Assembly (NCBI GenBank): GCA_009788085.1
Contig: WQSB01000001.1
Location: 1 to 51,142, forward strand
Origin: Defluviitaleaceae bacterium
GTDB taxonomy: Bacteria > Bacillota > Clostridia > Lachnospirales > WQUN01
Direction: 5' to 3'
Length of the DNA: 51,142 bases
Shown here: piece after piece, positions 23,975-32,336 of the stretch
Layout: every line of letters begins with the position of its first letter
Position numbering within the stretch: the first letter of the stretch is position 1
Notes under the pieces: generated by a model
Databases searched by the model: none
What the model was told of the DNA's origin: nothing
The model's input: only the letters and a program-made list of their open reading frames with translations
Made by a program: the position numbers and the translations under genes

Positions 23975-25110
23975 TAGTTAACCCTCCTTTGTTTCGCATA
24001 TTCCGCTTCATATTTAGCGGCCAGCTCCGGATTTTCTTCAAACGCCTTAACCAGCGCATCGGCTTCGCTCATGCCGCTGTTGGCTTTGCGAATTTCGGCG
24101 GTCTTGGCGGTCAATTCGTTGCCGGAGGCAATGCCCATCATGCTCCGCGCCGAGCCAATTTCACCGAACATACCGGATTTTTCTACGAGGGTCAGCTGCT
24201 CATCCAGCAACGCCACGTAGTCGTCGTACACAGTACCGCCGGCCTTTTTCAGCTCGTACAGCTTGGGGGCAAGCTCATCGGCTTTTTTACCCAGCACTTC
24301 ATATTTCGTGGCGAAGATGCTAAGGTCTTTTACTTCGAGGCTTTTTTGTAGTTCCTCGTTTTGAGCGGTCAACGCTTGGATATCCGCGAGGGCTTTTTTA
24401 ACCTCGGGATGCAATTCCGGGGCTGCTACGTTGTCGCCTGCAGCCGGTGTAGCTACCGGGGGCGTTTCCGCAGGGTTGCCATATTTTTTTTCTATGGCTT
24501 CCAGTGCGGCCAGTTCCTCCGGGGTCAACTTACTCTTGTCGATGTTCATGGTGTTAAATTCCTCCTCTACTTGGGTTGTTTTTTCCACCCGTGCCGGCGG
24601 CTCTCCGCCGCTTTCATCGGGGATGATTACATACTTTGCAATGAGTTCACCGAAGGCCGCATCAACGGCCGCGGATTTTTCCACCGCCACCGCTTCCTTG
24701 GCACTATTCCCGCTTGCCCAGCCAGGAATGGCATTCCGCATGGCTTCCGCAAATTCGTCAAGGCTTTGGAACATCTTTTCGCGCTTGTCATCTTCGCCCA
24801 TGTCGCTTTCGCAAATGATGGAACATAGGCTTTCGGAAAACACATAGCAGAAATTCCACGCCTCATTTGACAAATCACGTAGGCGGTCAAGCAGAGCCTT
24901 GTCGTCAAAAGTCATTGCCTCCTTTGCCACCGGTTTGCCTTTTCCGAATACGCCAGCTACGGCGGCAATCACCCTCTGCATTACCGGTTCGCCCCCTTCA
25001 TCGCCCTTTCGTTTGAATAGACGAATGTGCGCGTCCGGGTTTGCTCCGGCATCTACAAGGTCGGTGCTGGTGATTTTCAAATCCTTTAGCTTGGCTGATT
25101 TTCTTCCCAT
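23974..25110 (-). CDS. Scaffold protein with protease-type N-terminal motif
   Basis: A 378-residue mostly helical protein. The C-terminal half (about 190-378, from NIDKSKLTPEELAALEAIEK) has the coiled-coil scaffold pattern with KKALADIQALTAQNEELQKS and an internal MNIDKSK at residue 188 that could be a separate start. The N-terminus LKDLKITSTDLVDAGANPDA is the LVD.GANP motif widespread in Firmicutes prohead proteases and scaffolds. It should guide capsid assembly and leave or be cleaved afterwards, perhaps by the XkdF-like protein. Confidence 0.8.
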   Translation of the reverse strand: MGRKSAKLKDLKITSTDLVDAGANPDAHIRLFKRKGDEGGEPVMQRVIAAVAGVFGKGKPVAKEAMTFDDKALLDRLRDLSNEAWNFCYVFSESLCSIICESDMGEDDKREKMFQSLDEFAEAMRNAIPGWASGNSAKEAVAVEKSAAVDAAFGELIAKYVIIPDESGGEPPARVEKTTQVEEEFNTMNIDKSKLTPEELAALEAIEKKYGNPAETPPVATPAAGDNVAAPELHPEVKKALADIQALTAQNEELQKSLEVKDLSIFATKYEVLGKKADELAPKLYELKKAGGTVYDDYVALLDEQLTLVEKSGMFGEIGSARSMMGIASGNELTAKTAEIRKANSGMSEADALVKAFEENPELAAKYEAEYAKQRRVN

Positions 25111-25149
25111 AGGCTATTCCACTCCTTTCTGCCCTATTTTTGGGCATAT

Positions 25150-25174
25150 AAAAAACGCATCTCTGCGCTTTTTT
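25150..25174. terminator. Bidirectional terminator between ferritin-like and scaffold genes
   Basis: The minus strand reads A6-GCGCA-GAGA-TGCGT-T5: a 5-bp stem with a GNRA tetraloop, extended by the A and T tracts. It separates the small ferritin-like gene from the scaffold gene. Confidence 0.7.
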
Positions 25175-25178
25175 GTGG

Positions 25179-25451
25179 CTACGTACTGTCCATGCCGGCG
25201 GTTATGGCATCCACTGCCTTTGCCGCCCCATCTGAAGCGGGGGCAATGTCACCGTCATATTTTCGCGCCATAGCCAAGAGTATGAGCTGATGATTAAATT
25301 CGTCGCTCAGAATTTCTTGTATGGCAACGATATCTGCCGATGATAATTTTTCTTTGTATTCCGCTAAAAAATCCTCGTAGTCATACCGGGCATCCGCTTC
25401 ACTTTTTACGAGCTTGTGTATGCCGGCCGCTACATCATGTTTTGCCGCCAT
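25179..25451 (-). CDS. Small ferritin/rubrerythrin-like helical protein
   Basis: A 90-residue helical protein with LVKSEADARYDYEDFLAEYK then LSSADIVAIQEILSDEFNHQ. The E-x6-Y pattern in helix 1 and E-x2-H (DEFNH) in helix 2 resemble half of a ferritin-like di-iron four-helix bundle; a dimer would complete it. Function is unknown. It is enclosed by two terminators in the head module, between the putative head fibre and the scaffold. GGAGGCG precedes ATG 25451. A structural role or metal binding are both possible. Confidence 0.6.
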   Translation of the reverse strand: MAAKHDVAAGIHKLVKSEADARYDYEDFLAEYKEKLSSADIVAIQEILSDEFNHQLILLAMARKYDGDIAPASDGAAKAVDAITAGMDST

Positions 25452-25471
25452 TGAATCGCCTCCTTTCCCAT

Positions 25472-25493
25472 AAAAATAACGCCCTGCGGCGTT
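25472..25493 (-). terminator. Terminator after the putative head fibre gene
   Basis: The minus strand shows AACGCC-GCAG-GGCGTT, a perfect 6-bp stem, followed by A and five T residues. Confidence 0.75.
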
Positions 25494-25500
25494 TGCTTGA

Positions 25501-26769
25501 TTAATTCGTTGGGTACGCGCTTTGCTGTTCGATAATTTTCACCATGAAGCGCATATTCCCTGTGGGCGCGGCTGGCGTAGTTAGTCGGAGCGTTGGGGCA
25601 TCATCAACAGGCGTTTGCACTCGAAACAGTGTAGATGTTTGCGTTCCGTATGTCGTGGAAATCCCCGCACCGTCCACATCAAAGTTGGGGGAGCTGGAAT
25701 AAATCACCGTGGAAATCGTCGTGCCACCGAACAGCGGGAATGCGCCAACGACATTATTCAAGGGATTGGATGACATATTGTGCATTTGCCAGCGGAATTT
25801 ATAAATCGTGTTCAATAGCGCGTTTGCGTTTTGGTTTCCCGCCAGCCCATAAGCCGCGCCGTTGATTATCGCTTGCGGCATAATACCGTTGCCCACGCTT
25901 GCGCTTGACCCTGTTATGCCGCTCATGGCACTTATCACAATCTGATAATCTGCGCCATCTTTCAACACTATACCCGTGTCGATTGATACAGGTGTTCCGG
26001 GTGAGAGCTGTATTTGGTCGTTAAAGTAGACCGTCTGCGCCACGCCAACTGAGCCGCCACTGGTAGTTTTTGTCCTAAATATTGCTAGAGTTGCATCCCC
26101 CGGATCGTCGCCTGCGTAAATTGCCAGTGTCCCCTGCGCATCATTAGCCCACGAGCCACCACCAATAAGGGGAATGCTTGATGCAAGCCGCGCCTTTGGG
26201 ATTGGCGTTTCGCCGTTGATGCTGGTGGACAGGATTATGTCATTCGGTAGCGTCTGCGTAAGGTGGCCTGATAGCACGCGATTGGTTTCGGTGATTTGAC
26301 CATTGAGCTGCTGGATTTGTGTTTGACGACCATTGGCCTCTTGCGATATTGCTTGCACAATTTGCTCATTACGAGCAGTTGCTTCATTGGATATTGCTGT
26401 TTGCAAGCCCGCAAACCGCTCATCATGTGCTTCAGGACTGGTATTATGTGCTGATATAGAATTATTAACCTGCCCTATGGTTACGCCCCCGGAGCCGTCC
26501 CCAGCCAGCTCAACCACAAGGGGGTCATCGGGATATTGCTTTTGAATGCCTCCGACCGTTGTCCAGCGGAAGGACACAGCCCCATTTCCTATTTCGTCAG
26601 CGGTTACCACCACGACTTGGTGTTGCCCCCGCATCATTCGCTCCACCACGAGGATATTACCGAACACACCGACTACGGTGCCGGCAATTACTCTGGCGCG
26701 GCTTCCTGCATAGGCGATGCGCACTCCATTTCCTGCTTCGATTGTCGAAGGGTCAAAGCTCCACATCAT
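25501..26769 (-). CDS. Putative head fibre (trimeric coiled-coil plus beta domain)
   Basis: A 422-residue protein. About 1-95 is a beta domain with VIAGTVVGVFGNILVVERMM; SISAHNTSPEAHDERFAGLQ starts a coiled coil (105-170, ATARNEQIVQAISQEANGRQ); the C-terminal 170-422 is beta-rich and Gly/Ser/Thr-rich. The AHN..P.AH..RF motif also occurs in the tail-collar fibre, pointing to a shared trimerisation unit. Its place inside the head module, between protease and scaffold, suggests a capsid-attached fibre rather than a tail fibre. No enzymatic domain is recognised. Confidence 0.65.
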   Translation of the reverse strand: MMWSFDPSTIEAGNGVRIAYAGSRARVIAGTVVGVFGNILVVERMMRGQHQVVVVTADEIGNGAVSFRWTTVGGIQKQYPDDPLVVELAGDGSGGVTIGQVNNSISAHNTSPEAHDERFAGLQTAISNEATARNEQIVQAISQEANGRQTQIQQLNGQITETNRVLSGHLTQTLPNDIILSTSINGETPIPKARLASSIPLIGGGSWANDAQGTLAIYAGDDPGDATLAIFRTKTTSGGSVGVAQTVYFNDQIQLSPGTPVSIDTGIVLKDGADYQIVISAMSGITGSSASVGNGIMPQAIINGAAYGLAGNQNANALLNTIYKFRWQMHNMSSNPLNNVVGAFPLFGGTTISTVIYSSSPNFDVDGAGISTTYGTQTSTLFRVQTPVDDAPTLRLTTPAAPTGNMRFMVKIIEQQSAYPTN

Positions 26770-26771
26770 AT

Positions 26772-27488
26772 TTACACCTCCACACGCTGGGCAGAGCCTT
26801 CGATGCTAAACATCGAATACTCGCCTGTTTTTATTTTCTTCCAAACTTCATCGTCATCAATGCGATACCCCACCCACCAGCCTTCCGGTATAATGCCAAC
26901 GGGAATACCCATTGCGGCGGCTTTCTCTTTGGTGAACACAACGGACTCTACCAAGCGACCGACCCCGCCACGCTGGTGCATCTCTCCGGCTGTGCCAAAG
27001 TCGAGAGTATATTCGTAGGCGGCCTTTTCCAGCACCTCGGTTTCGATAATGTCGCGCTGATGGTCTTCTATGACTTCCCCATCCACACGCGCCGCAACGG
27101 AAGCCCAGCCAAATACCAGCCGCTGGTCGTCCTCAGATTTTAGAATAGCAAAGGCGGGGCGCATGTCTTTCATGCGTTTAGAAAGTGGCTCATCACCACG
27201 CGCCTCGCGGATGGCGTTTAGCTTGTCAGTTGCCGCTTCAAAGATGCCAGTTTCGCCATGCATGGCAGCCAGTCTACGCGCTGATGCCAAACCCTTTTCA
27301 GATACGACCCATTTCCCGTCAGCATCTTCATATTTGAATGGATAACGCCGTCCTTCCGGGTCAAGGAAGGCATGAAGCGGCATCTTATCTCGGGCTTCTG
27401 TACCCACTGCCGGCGGATTCCATTCGCTTACGTCTTTATAAATCGTTACAGACAATTTGCATATCTGTTCAAACGTTTTGGCGGCCAT
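26772..27488 (-). CDS. xkdF: Prohead protease, XkdF-like
   Basis: A 238-residue protein of the XkdF putative serine protease family. The core reads LVFGWASVAARVDGEVIEDH and HQRDIIETEVLEKAAYEYTL, then GEMHQRGGVGRLVESVVFTK and the C-terminal GWWVGYRIDDDEVWKKIKTG with YSMFSIEGSAQRV. The MH in GEMH and the S in FSIEG are the candidate catalytic His and Ser of the prohead-protease fold. ATG 27488 is chosen for its GAAGGAGG site; the longer reading runs through an upstream terminator. An N-terminal domain (about 1-105, LHAFLDPEGRRYPFKYED) precedes the protease part. Confidence 0.85.
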   Translation of the reverse strand: MAAKTFEQICKLSVTIYKDVSEWNPPAVGTEARDKMPLHAFLDPEGRRYPFKYEDADGKWVVSEKGLASARRLAAMHGETGIFEAATDKLNAIREARGDEPLSKRMKDMRPAFAILKSEDDQRLVFGWASVAARVDGEVIEDHQRDIIETEVLEKAAYEYTLDFGTAGEMHQRGGVGRLVESVVFTKEKAAAMGIPVGIIPEGWWVGYRIDDDEVWKKIKTGEYSMFSIEGSAQRVEV

Positions 27489-27507
27489 GTTTGCCTCCTT
27501 CGACAAT

Positions 27508-27533
27508 AAAAAACCGCCACAGCCTGTGACGGT
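27508..27533 (-). terminator. Terminator upstream of the protease gene
   Basis: A 9-bp stem on the minus strand, ACCGTCACA with TGTGGCGGT (one T-G pair), loop GGC, followed by T6. It separates the portal/minor head genes from the protease-capsid block. Confidence 0.85.
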
Positions 27534-27556
27534 CGATAAGTTCAATGGGGTTATGT

Positions 27557-27973
27557 TTATGCGTGTTGCAACAACTCATTGAATGTGCGGGATTTTACCA
27601 CTGATTGCGATTGGCCTTCCTGCTCGTTCCAAAAGCTATCAAATAAATCACCAAATCCGGCGCGGGTTTCGGCCATCACAAGGGGAGTGCCGCGCATTTT
27701 TGCAAGCCTCATAACCTCGCGTTGTGCCTGGGCAGTTTCAAATGGCAACCCAATATCCATCACGCTATTTACCAGCGCGGCGAATTCATTATCTGTCCCA
27801 GTGCGGAATATGACCCACGCTTCATCCGGCTGAGATTGTGCCAGTTCCTCCATCTTGGCCATAGCTTCACTAAGGCCGCCACCACAAGGGCAAGGAGCAG
27901 CGTTCATCTGCTCGTTCAACTTCACAACATCACTTACGGCTTCTCTGAGGGTCATTTCTTCACCTGCTTTCAC
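27557..27973 (-). CDS. Unknown protein directly downstream of the EndoU-fused minor head gene
   Basis: A 138-residue protein, no family recognised. The start ATG 27973 overlaps the minor head stop by 4 nt (ATGA); a second ATG at 27955 has AGGTG close upstream and may be the real start. It contains APCPCGGGLSEAMAKMEEL and a compact-looking DEAWVIFRTGTDNEFAALVN domain with acidic residues. Being translationally coupled to a gene ending in a nuclease toxin-like domain, it is placed where immunity genes usually lie, but phage structural roles are equally possible. Confidence 0.6.
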   Translation of the reverse strand: MKAGEEMTLREAVSDVVKLNEQMNAAPCPCGGGLSEAMAKMEELAQSQPDEAWVIFRTGTDNEFAALVNSVMDIGLPFETAQAQREVMRLAKMRGTPLVMAETRAGFGDLFDSFWNEQEGQSQSVVKSRTFNELLQHA

Positions 27974-29520
27974 TGGTTATAACTTGGCGCGATGGAGCTG
28001 ATAATTCCATCGGTGTATAATACGCGAACATTAACGCCTTGATACACAAATTCCTTTGCGCGACCGCTTACGCTTACACCACGGTTTGCTGTGGCAATTC
28101 CCGCTGATAAGATGGTCTGTTCTGACCACGTTTCAGGAAACCATGCTTGCAATTCCCCGACGCGCTTAAATGGCTCTTTGTGGCTTGGGATATTTCCAAA
28201 CACCACACCATTTGAGGTAGTGCGGGTCGTGTTAGCAATAATGCCGCGCCCTCGCAACCTTGCAATGGCAGTATATCCATGTGCGCCGCCGGTTATCCGC
28301 CCCACTCTGTTAAAGTCACCGTGTATGGCGTGATTCAATGCCGAACGCCCCGGTATTTCTATCCCGCGCAGGTCAATATCTCGCAATGGTCTATGAAAAT
28401 CCTCCGGCGCAAGCAGTCCTGCATCGAAGAGCGCGGCTTTTGTCTTTCCACCGAAGAATTGTATTTTCTGCTCCTCAGTGGCAGTTGAAAGCCATCCCCA
28501 AGGATTATCTGCATCAACCATGCCATCCCCACCTGCGACAATCATACCACTCGGTTGCCGTGGTTGCAAGTTAGAAGTGACTTCCACGAAGTCTACCGCG
28601 CAACGGCACTGAGGATGTGCCGGGGGCATTTTTGCCGGAGCGGGGGCTCTTCCCGCACCGTTGGCCGGGAAGGCGAAAAAAGCGTTCATGTTAATTTCCA
28701 CGCCATCCAAAGGGGCGCAAATAGGGCATACCCGCTCATCATCGGCAGTTAGCCATATTTTAATAGTGTCGCCTATATATCCCTGTTCTTGGGCGGCCTC
28801 CACCGCGCCAAAAGCCCCCTCGTTATAAGCCATCGCCAGTTCCGTCCGGGCGATATTCATGGCACGATAACGGTGCTGACGAGCGGCATAAGTGGCTGCC
28901 ATGCGGTCGGCGCGGGCTTCTGCGGCTCTTGGGGAAAGCCCCTCCTCCACGCCACCCATCCACACGGCATTCCAATAACGTAGGTTTGCCTTTGCCTGTG
29001 GCACGGTGAGGCCGATGGTAGGCCGAATGACCCGGGAAAGCACATCGGCAGTAACAGCAAATTCCGGGTGAGCGGAAAATTCTATCATGGAACGCACAGC
29101 ATTGACTTGGGTATTGGAAAGCAGTGTCACCATTTCCGCAGTGCGTTGGCGGATATATTCCCTCATGGCTGCCGTGGCCGGGTCGAAAATCAAGCCGGGA
29201 AATCTGCGCTTCAGCTCCGCCGAGGCAAAGTGCATCATCTTTTCCCATTCGGGGGCAAGCTGATTATTTACCAGCTGGGCATATTCCATCCGCCACCGGG
29301 CAAGCAAGGCACTGGAGGGATTGTGCGCTACCAGCATATGGCGTATATCGGCGTAACTTATCGCCTCCCGCTGTTCATCCCAAAAGCGGGTAAGGAAATC
29401 CATAGTGCGGGGCTCTTCTGCATCCAAGAAAGCACGGAGGCGTTGCAAGGTTTCTTCTTTTACGCCGTCGGCCTTGCATAGCGAGGTAATCCCTCCGCGT
29501 GCTTTCGTAAATTTGAACAC
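27970..29520 (-). CDS. Minor head protein (Mu F/SPP1 gp7-like) with C-terminal EndoU RNase domain
   Basis: A 516-residue protein in two parts. Residues 1-315 are the phage Mu gpF/SPP1 gp7 head-morphogenesis type, with MNIARTELAMAYNEGAFGAV and the Cys/His motif DDERVCPICAPLDGVEINM ... PPAHPQCRCAVDFVEV. After a linker, residues about 392-516 fit the bacterial EndoU fold: ALNHAIHGDFNRVGRITGGA with candidate catalytic H397 or H400 and H414, K448 or K452, WFPETWSEQTILSAG, and terminal APSYNQ supplying S513 and Y514. EndoU enzymes cut RNA. The minor head protein is injected with the DNA in SPP1-like phages, so delivery into the host is plausible. Confidence 0.82.
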   Translation of the reverse strand: MFKFTKARGGITSLCKADGVKEETLQRLRAFLDAEEPRTMDFLTRFWDEQREAISYADIRHMLVAHNPSSALLARWRMEYAQLVNNQLAPEWEKMMHFASAELKRRFPGLIFDPATAAMREYIRQRTAEMVTLLSNTQVNAVRSMIEFSAHPEFAVTADVLSRVIRPTIGLTVPQAKANLRYWNAVWMGGVEEGLSPRAAEARADRMAATYAARQHRYRAMNIARTELAMAYNEGAFGAVEAAQEQGYIGDTIKIWLTADDERVCPICAPLDGVEINMNAFFAFPANGAGRAPAPAKMPPAHPQCRCAVDFVEVTSNLQPRQPSGMIVAGGDGMVDADNPWGWLSTATEEQKIQFFGGKTKAALFDAGLLAPEDFHRPLRDIDLRGIEIPGRSALNHAIHGDFNRVGRITGGAHGYTAIARLRGRGIIANTTRTTSNGVVFGNIPSHKEPFKRVGELQAWFPETWSEQTILSAGIATANRGVSVSGRAKEFVYQGVNVRVLYTDGIISSIAPSYNQ

Positions 29521-29522
29521 AA

Positions 29523-30914
29523 TTATTCCCCCTCGGGAGCCTCCTCGCTTTCTGTTGCCACAGAGGGCGGCTTAGTTGAAACATTGCCCAGTCGGGTAAG
29601 GCTGACGGCAGGCTCACGGGTCGCGCCGTAGGTGGTGGATGGGTCGCGTTCGGGCAAATTGGCTACCATGCGAACATGATCCTCCAAGTCCTCATCCGGC
29701 GTAAGCACACCGCTTAGCACCATACTCTTTATGAAGTCCCCAAATTCTTTGAGGTTATGGGATTCGATTTCGCCGTTTATCAGCTCCGGATACGCAGTTA
29801 TGCCACGAAAGGCATCGCCGTTCATCCGAATAAGGCGCGGAATGGCTTGTTTGTTAAACACTTGGCAAATCATCTCAAGGTACGTTCCCATCGCCACGCC
29901 AAAGAGCTGTGTCTTGTCGTTGGACAGTGCGAAGCTCCCCACCTTTTCATGTCCCAGCAGAATAAAATCAGCCAGCAGGGTCATAGCGATGCGATTATCG
30001 TACCGTTGAATAATATCGTTGGTGTTGAATTGGCGATTGCCGCCACTGTTGACGAGTTCAAACGTCCAGCCGTGGGGAAGCACCAGACCCTCCCGTTCGT
30101 CACGCCTCACACTTTGCACGATGCGCTCGGCCTCCAGCAGTGCCGGTGTGGGGGTCATAGTCTCGTAATCGTATAAAGCGGTGCCTTCGGGAGGCTGGAT
30201 AAAAGGCAAACCCGCAAGGTCGCGCTCTACACCAATGCCCTCATATTCCCTCACACGCCGCTTAAAATACCAGTCCTGATAAGCATTTCGTAACAGGCTA
30301 CGGCCTTCGGGATTAGCTTTTCGGCTTCGGGTTTTGAAATGCAATGCTTTTTCCATAGGAATTGTCGTCATCTGGAAATGGGGCGGGGCCATCTGCACCA
30401 TGCCAAGCAAGGTGTCACGGTCGTCATATTGCCATTCCCAAAGAGTGTCCTGGCTTCGGATGGGGAGCTTGCGCCAGCCGATAAGCCCGTCATCGTGATT
30501 ACTGCGCGTATTGATATTTCCGGTTGCGCCCATGCGTCGCTTATATACAATTTCGTGAAGGCTCCAACCAAACACGATGAACGACAGCACTTCAGATATG
30601 AAGTCCGTCCACGCATCCTCCATGTCGTGCATACAGGAATATATAAATTCTGCGGCGGCCTTGTCAGCAGCGGTATTGCCCGCTTCCTTGACCGTCCATT
30701 CCACTTGCCGCATGAGCATTTCAATGGCAAAAAGCACCGCGCCGATGATGTCGTCATTTTCGGACATCTCTTTGTAGACCTCGACCCCGCGCCTACCGTG
30801 TAGCTCCTTTAGGAATTCCTCATAGAAAATGCCGGAGCCCATGCCGCCGGAGCCAAAGCGATACTGCCCTAAGCGTCCGATTTCGTTAAATGCACTGCTT
30901 CTTGATTTTTCCAT
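29523..30914 (-). CDS. Portal protein (Mu gp29-like, DUF935-like)
   Basis: A 463-residue portal, which forms the 12-mer DNA channel and docks the terminase. Features of the Mu gp29/DUF935 group include DDIIGAVLFAIEMLMRQVEW near residue 52, LSFIVFGWSLHEIVYKRRMG, KALHFKTRSRKANPEGRSLL (LR.AY...F.KR), and VLPHGWTFELVNSGGNRQFN. The end has VSTKPPSVATESEEAPEGE. It follows the terminase and precedes the minor head gene, the canonical order. Confidence 0.92.
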   Translation of the reverse strand: MEKSRSSAFNEIGRLGQYRFGSGGMGSGIFYEEFLKELHGRRGVEVYKEMSENDDIIGAVLFAIEMLMRQVEWTVKEAGNTAADKAAAEFIYSCMHDMEDAWTDFISEVLSFIVFGWSLHEIVYKRRMGATGNINTRSNHDDGLIGWRKLPIRSQDTLWEWQYDDRDTLLGMVQMAPPHFQMTTIPMEKALHFKTRSRKANPEGRSLLRNAYQDWYFKRRVREYEGIGVERDLAGLPFIQPPEGTALYDYETMTPTPALLEAERIVQSVRRDEREGLVLPHGWTFELVNSGGNRQFNTNDIIQRYDNRIAMTLLADFILLGHEKVGSFALSNDKTQLFGVAMGTYLEMICQVFNKQAIPRLIRMNGDAFRGITAYPELINGEIESHNLKEFGDFIKSMVLSGVLTPDEDLEDHVRMVANLPERDPSTTYGATREPAVSLTRLGNVSTKPPSVATESEEAPEGE

Positions 30915-30917
30915 GAG

Positions 30918-32336
30918 CTACCTCCACTGGCTTTCTTTTATCAAACTACTGCTGGCGTTGCCCAACTGTTGGGCGCGTTTTGTTGTATCTACATAACAGG
31001 CCAACCCCACCGCATCCGCTCTATCCGGGGACGGTAAACCGCGCTTTTTCATCGTTTTTTTATCTTCCAAGATGATTTTCCCTCTGCTGTTGAGGCTATA
31101 CTTGCGCGTTGACAACTGCGCCACCAGCTCCGTATCGTTGGGAAAAGCCAGCGCACCTTCCATAATGTCGTCCCGCATCTTTGCCCATAGCCATGTCCCC
31201 ATATTTGCGTAATTTTCTGCGGCGTTCTTATTGGGGATGCTGCCCCCAAAGTTAATGGGAATAATGTCCATGCGTCCCAGCTTCTCTTCGACCCTAACCT
31301 CGTCCAGGCGGTCAGTCACGCCACCGCCAAGCCCGGTGTCGTCGATGTTGACGGTTATGCGCCCTCGATATTCCGGCCGGGCGGCCATTGTTTCCCGATA
31401 CAGCTTCACAATGTCACCCACAGTCTGCATAAGATTTTGTCCGTGTCTAACCACAGGTATGGTGAGGGCGTTCCCCTCGCGCATTGCAATAACCGTTTTA
31501 TCATCACCATAACGGGCGACATCCACCCCGAAGGTGATGCTCCCGCTAAAGTCAATTTCCGTGTGCATTGCCATCTCTGCCATAGTCAGCGTGATAAAGG
31601 CATCTTCATCCGCTATAGGAAATTCCCCATAAACACGAACGCGCACCACATTGGACTCCTCGCCATATTTGGCGATAAGGAAATCAATATTTTCCTTATT
31701 TGTGCGGGGACTGTCGAGCGACGATACTTTATGACAGCGATACCGGGTGCAGTCAGCGTGAAAGCTGTTATAAAATGTGCCGCTGGTCTTGGTAGGATTT
31801 CCGAACATAGCCAGTTTGTTATTTGGGCCGGACAGCGTACCTTGTATGGCTTCCATAATTGCGTCTGCTACTCCGGAAGCCTCGTCAACAAGGAATAGCA
31901 TGTAATCTTCGTGAAAGCCCTGCATGTTTTCCGGCTTGGTGGCCGTCCGTGCTACAGCAAACCAGCGTTCCTCTTCCCCGACCACACTTAGCCGTGTTTT
32001 CGTCCATTTCAATATGCGTTTGAGTAGAGGGCTTTTGGATTGCCACTTCGACACCTCAGCCCAAAGCACATCACGAAGTTGCTGAAGCGTAGGAGCGGTC
32101 GCTACCACACGCGCATATTTGAAACACGCGAGAAACCATAACAACGCCACGGCCTCTATGCTCGTTTTACCAACACCCTGCCCGGAGCGGACGCTAATGC
32201 GCGGGTATTCGGCAAGGTCGCGTAATACTTGCCGTTGCCACTCGTCCGGCTGGAAATTACACACCTCTTGGGCGAACAAAACCGGGTCTTTACGCCATAT
32301 GCGGCGTTTTGCGGAAAACTTCTCACGCCTCGTCAT
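30918..32336 (-). CDS. terL: Terminase large subunit
   Basis: A 472-residue DNA-packaging motor. The N-terminal ATPase has Walker A SGQGVGKT at about residue 51-58, ATAPTLQQL (coupling region) and Walker B FLVDEAS. The C-terminal nuclease has GVDVARYGDDKTV with the first catalytic Asp, NIDDTGLGGGVTD with the second and PSPDRADAVGLAC with the third. Start ATG 32336 is chosen because it overlaps the TerS stop by 14 nt and has GGGGGG upstream; a longer reading at 32360 would overlap more. Length is normal for the family. Confidence 0.96.
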   Translation of the reverse strand: MTRREKFSAKRRIWRKDPVLFAQEVCNFQPDEWQRQVLRDLAEYPRISVRSGQGVGKTSIEAVALLWFLACFKYARVVATAPTLQQLRDVLWAEVSKWQSKSPLLKRILKWTKTRLSVVGEEERWFAVARTATKPENMQGFHEDYMLFLVDEASGVADAIMEAIQGTLSGPNNKLAMFGNPTKTSGTFYNSFHADCTRYRCHKVSSLDSPRTNKENIDFLIAKYGEESNVVRVRVYGEFPIADEDAFITLTMAEMAMHTEIDFSGSITFGVDVARYGDDKTVIAMREGNALTIPVVRHGQNLMQTVGDIVKLYRETMAARPEYRGRITVNIDDTGLGGGVTDRLDEVRVEEKLGRMDIIPINFGGSIPNKNAAENYANMGTWLWAKMRDDIMEGALAFPNDTELVAQLSTRKYSLNSRGKIILEDKKTMKKRGLPSPDRADAVGLACYVDTTKRAQQLGNASSSLIKESQWR

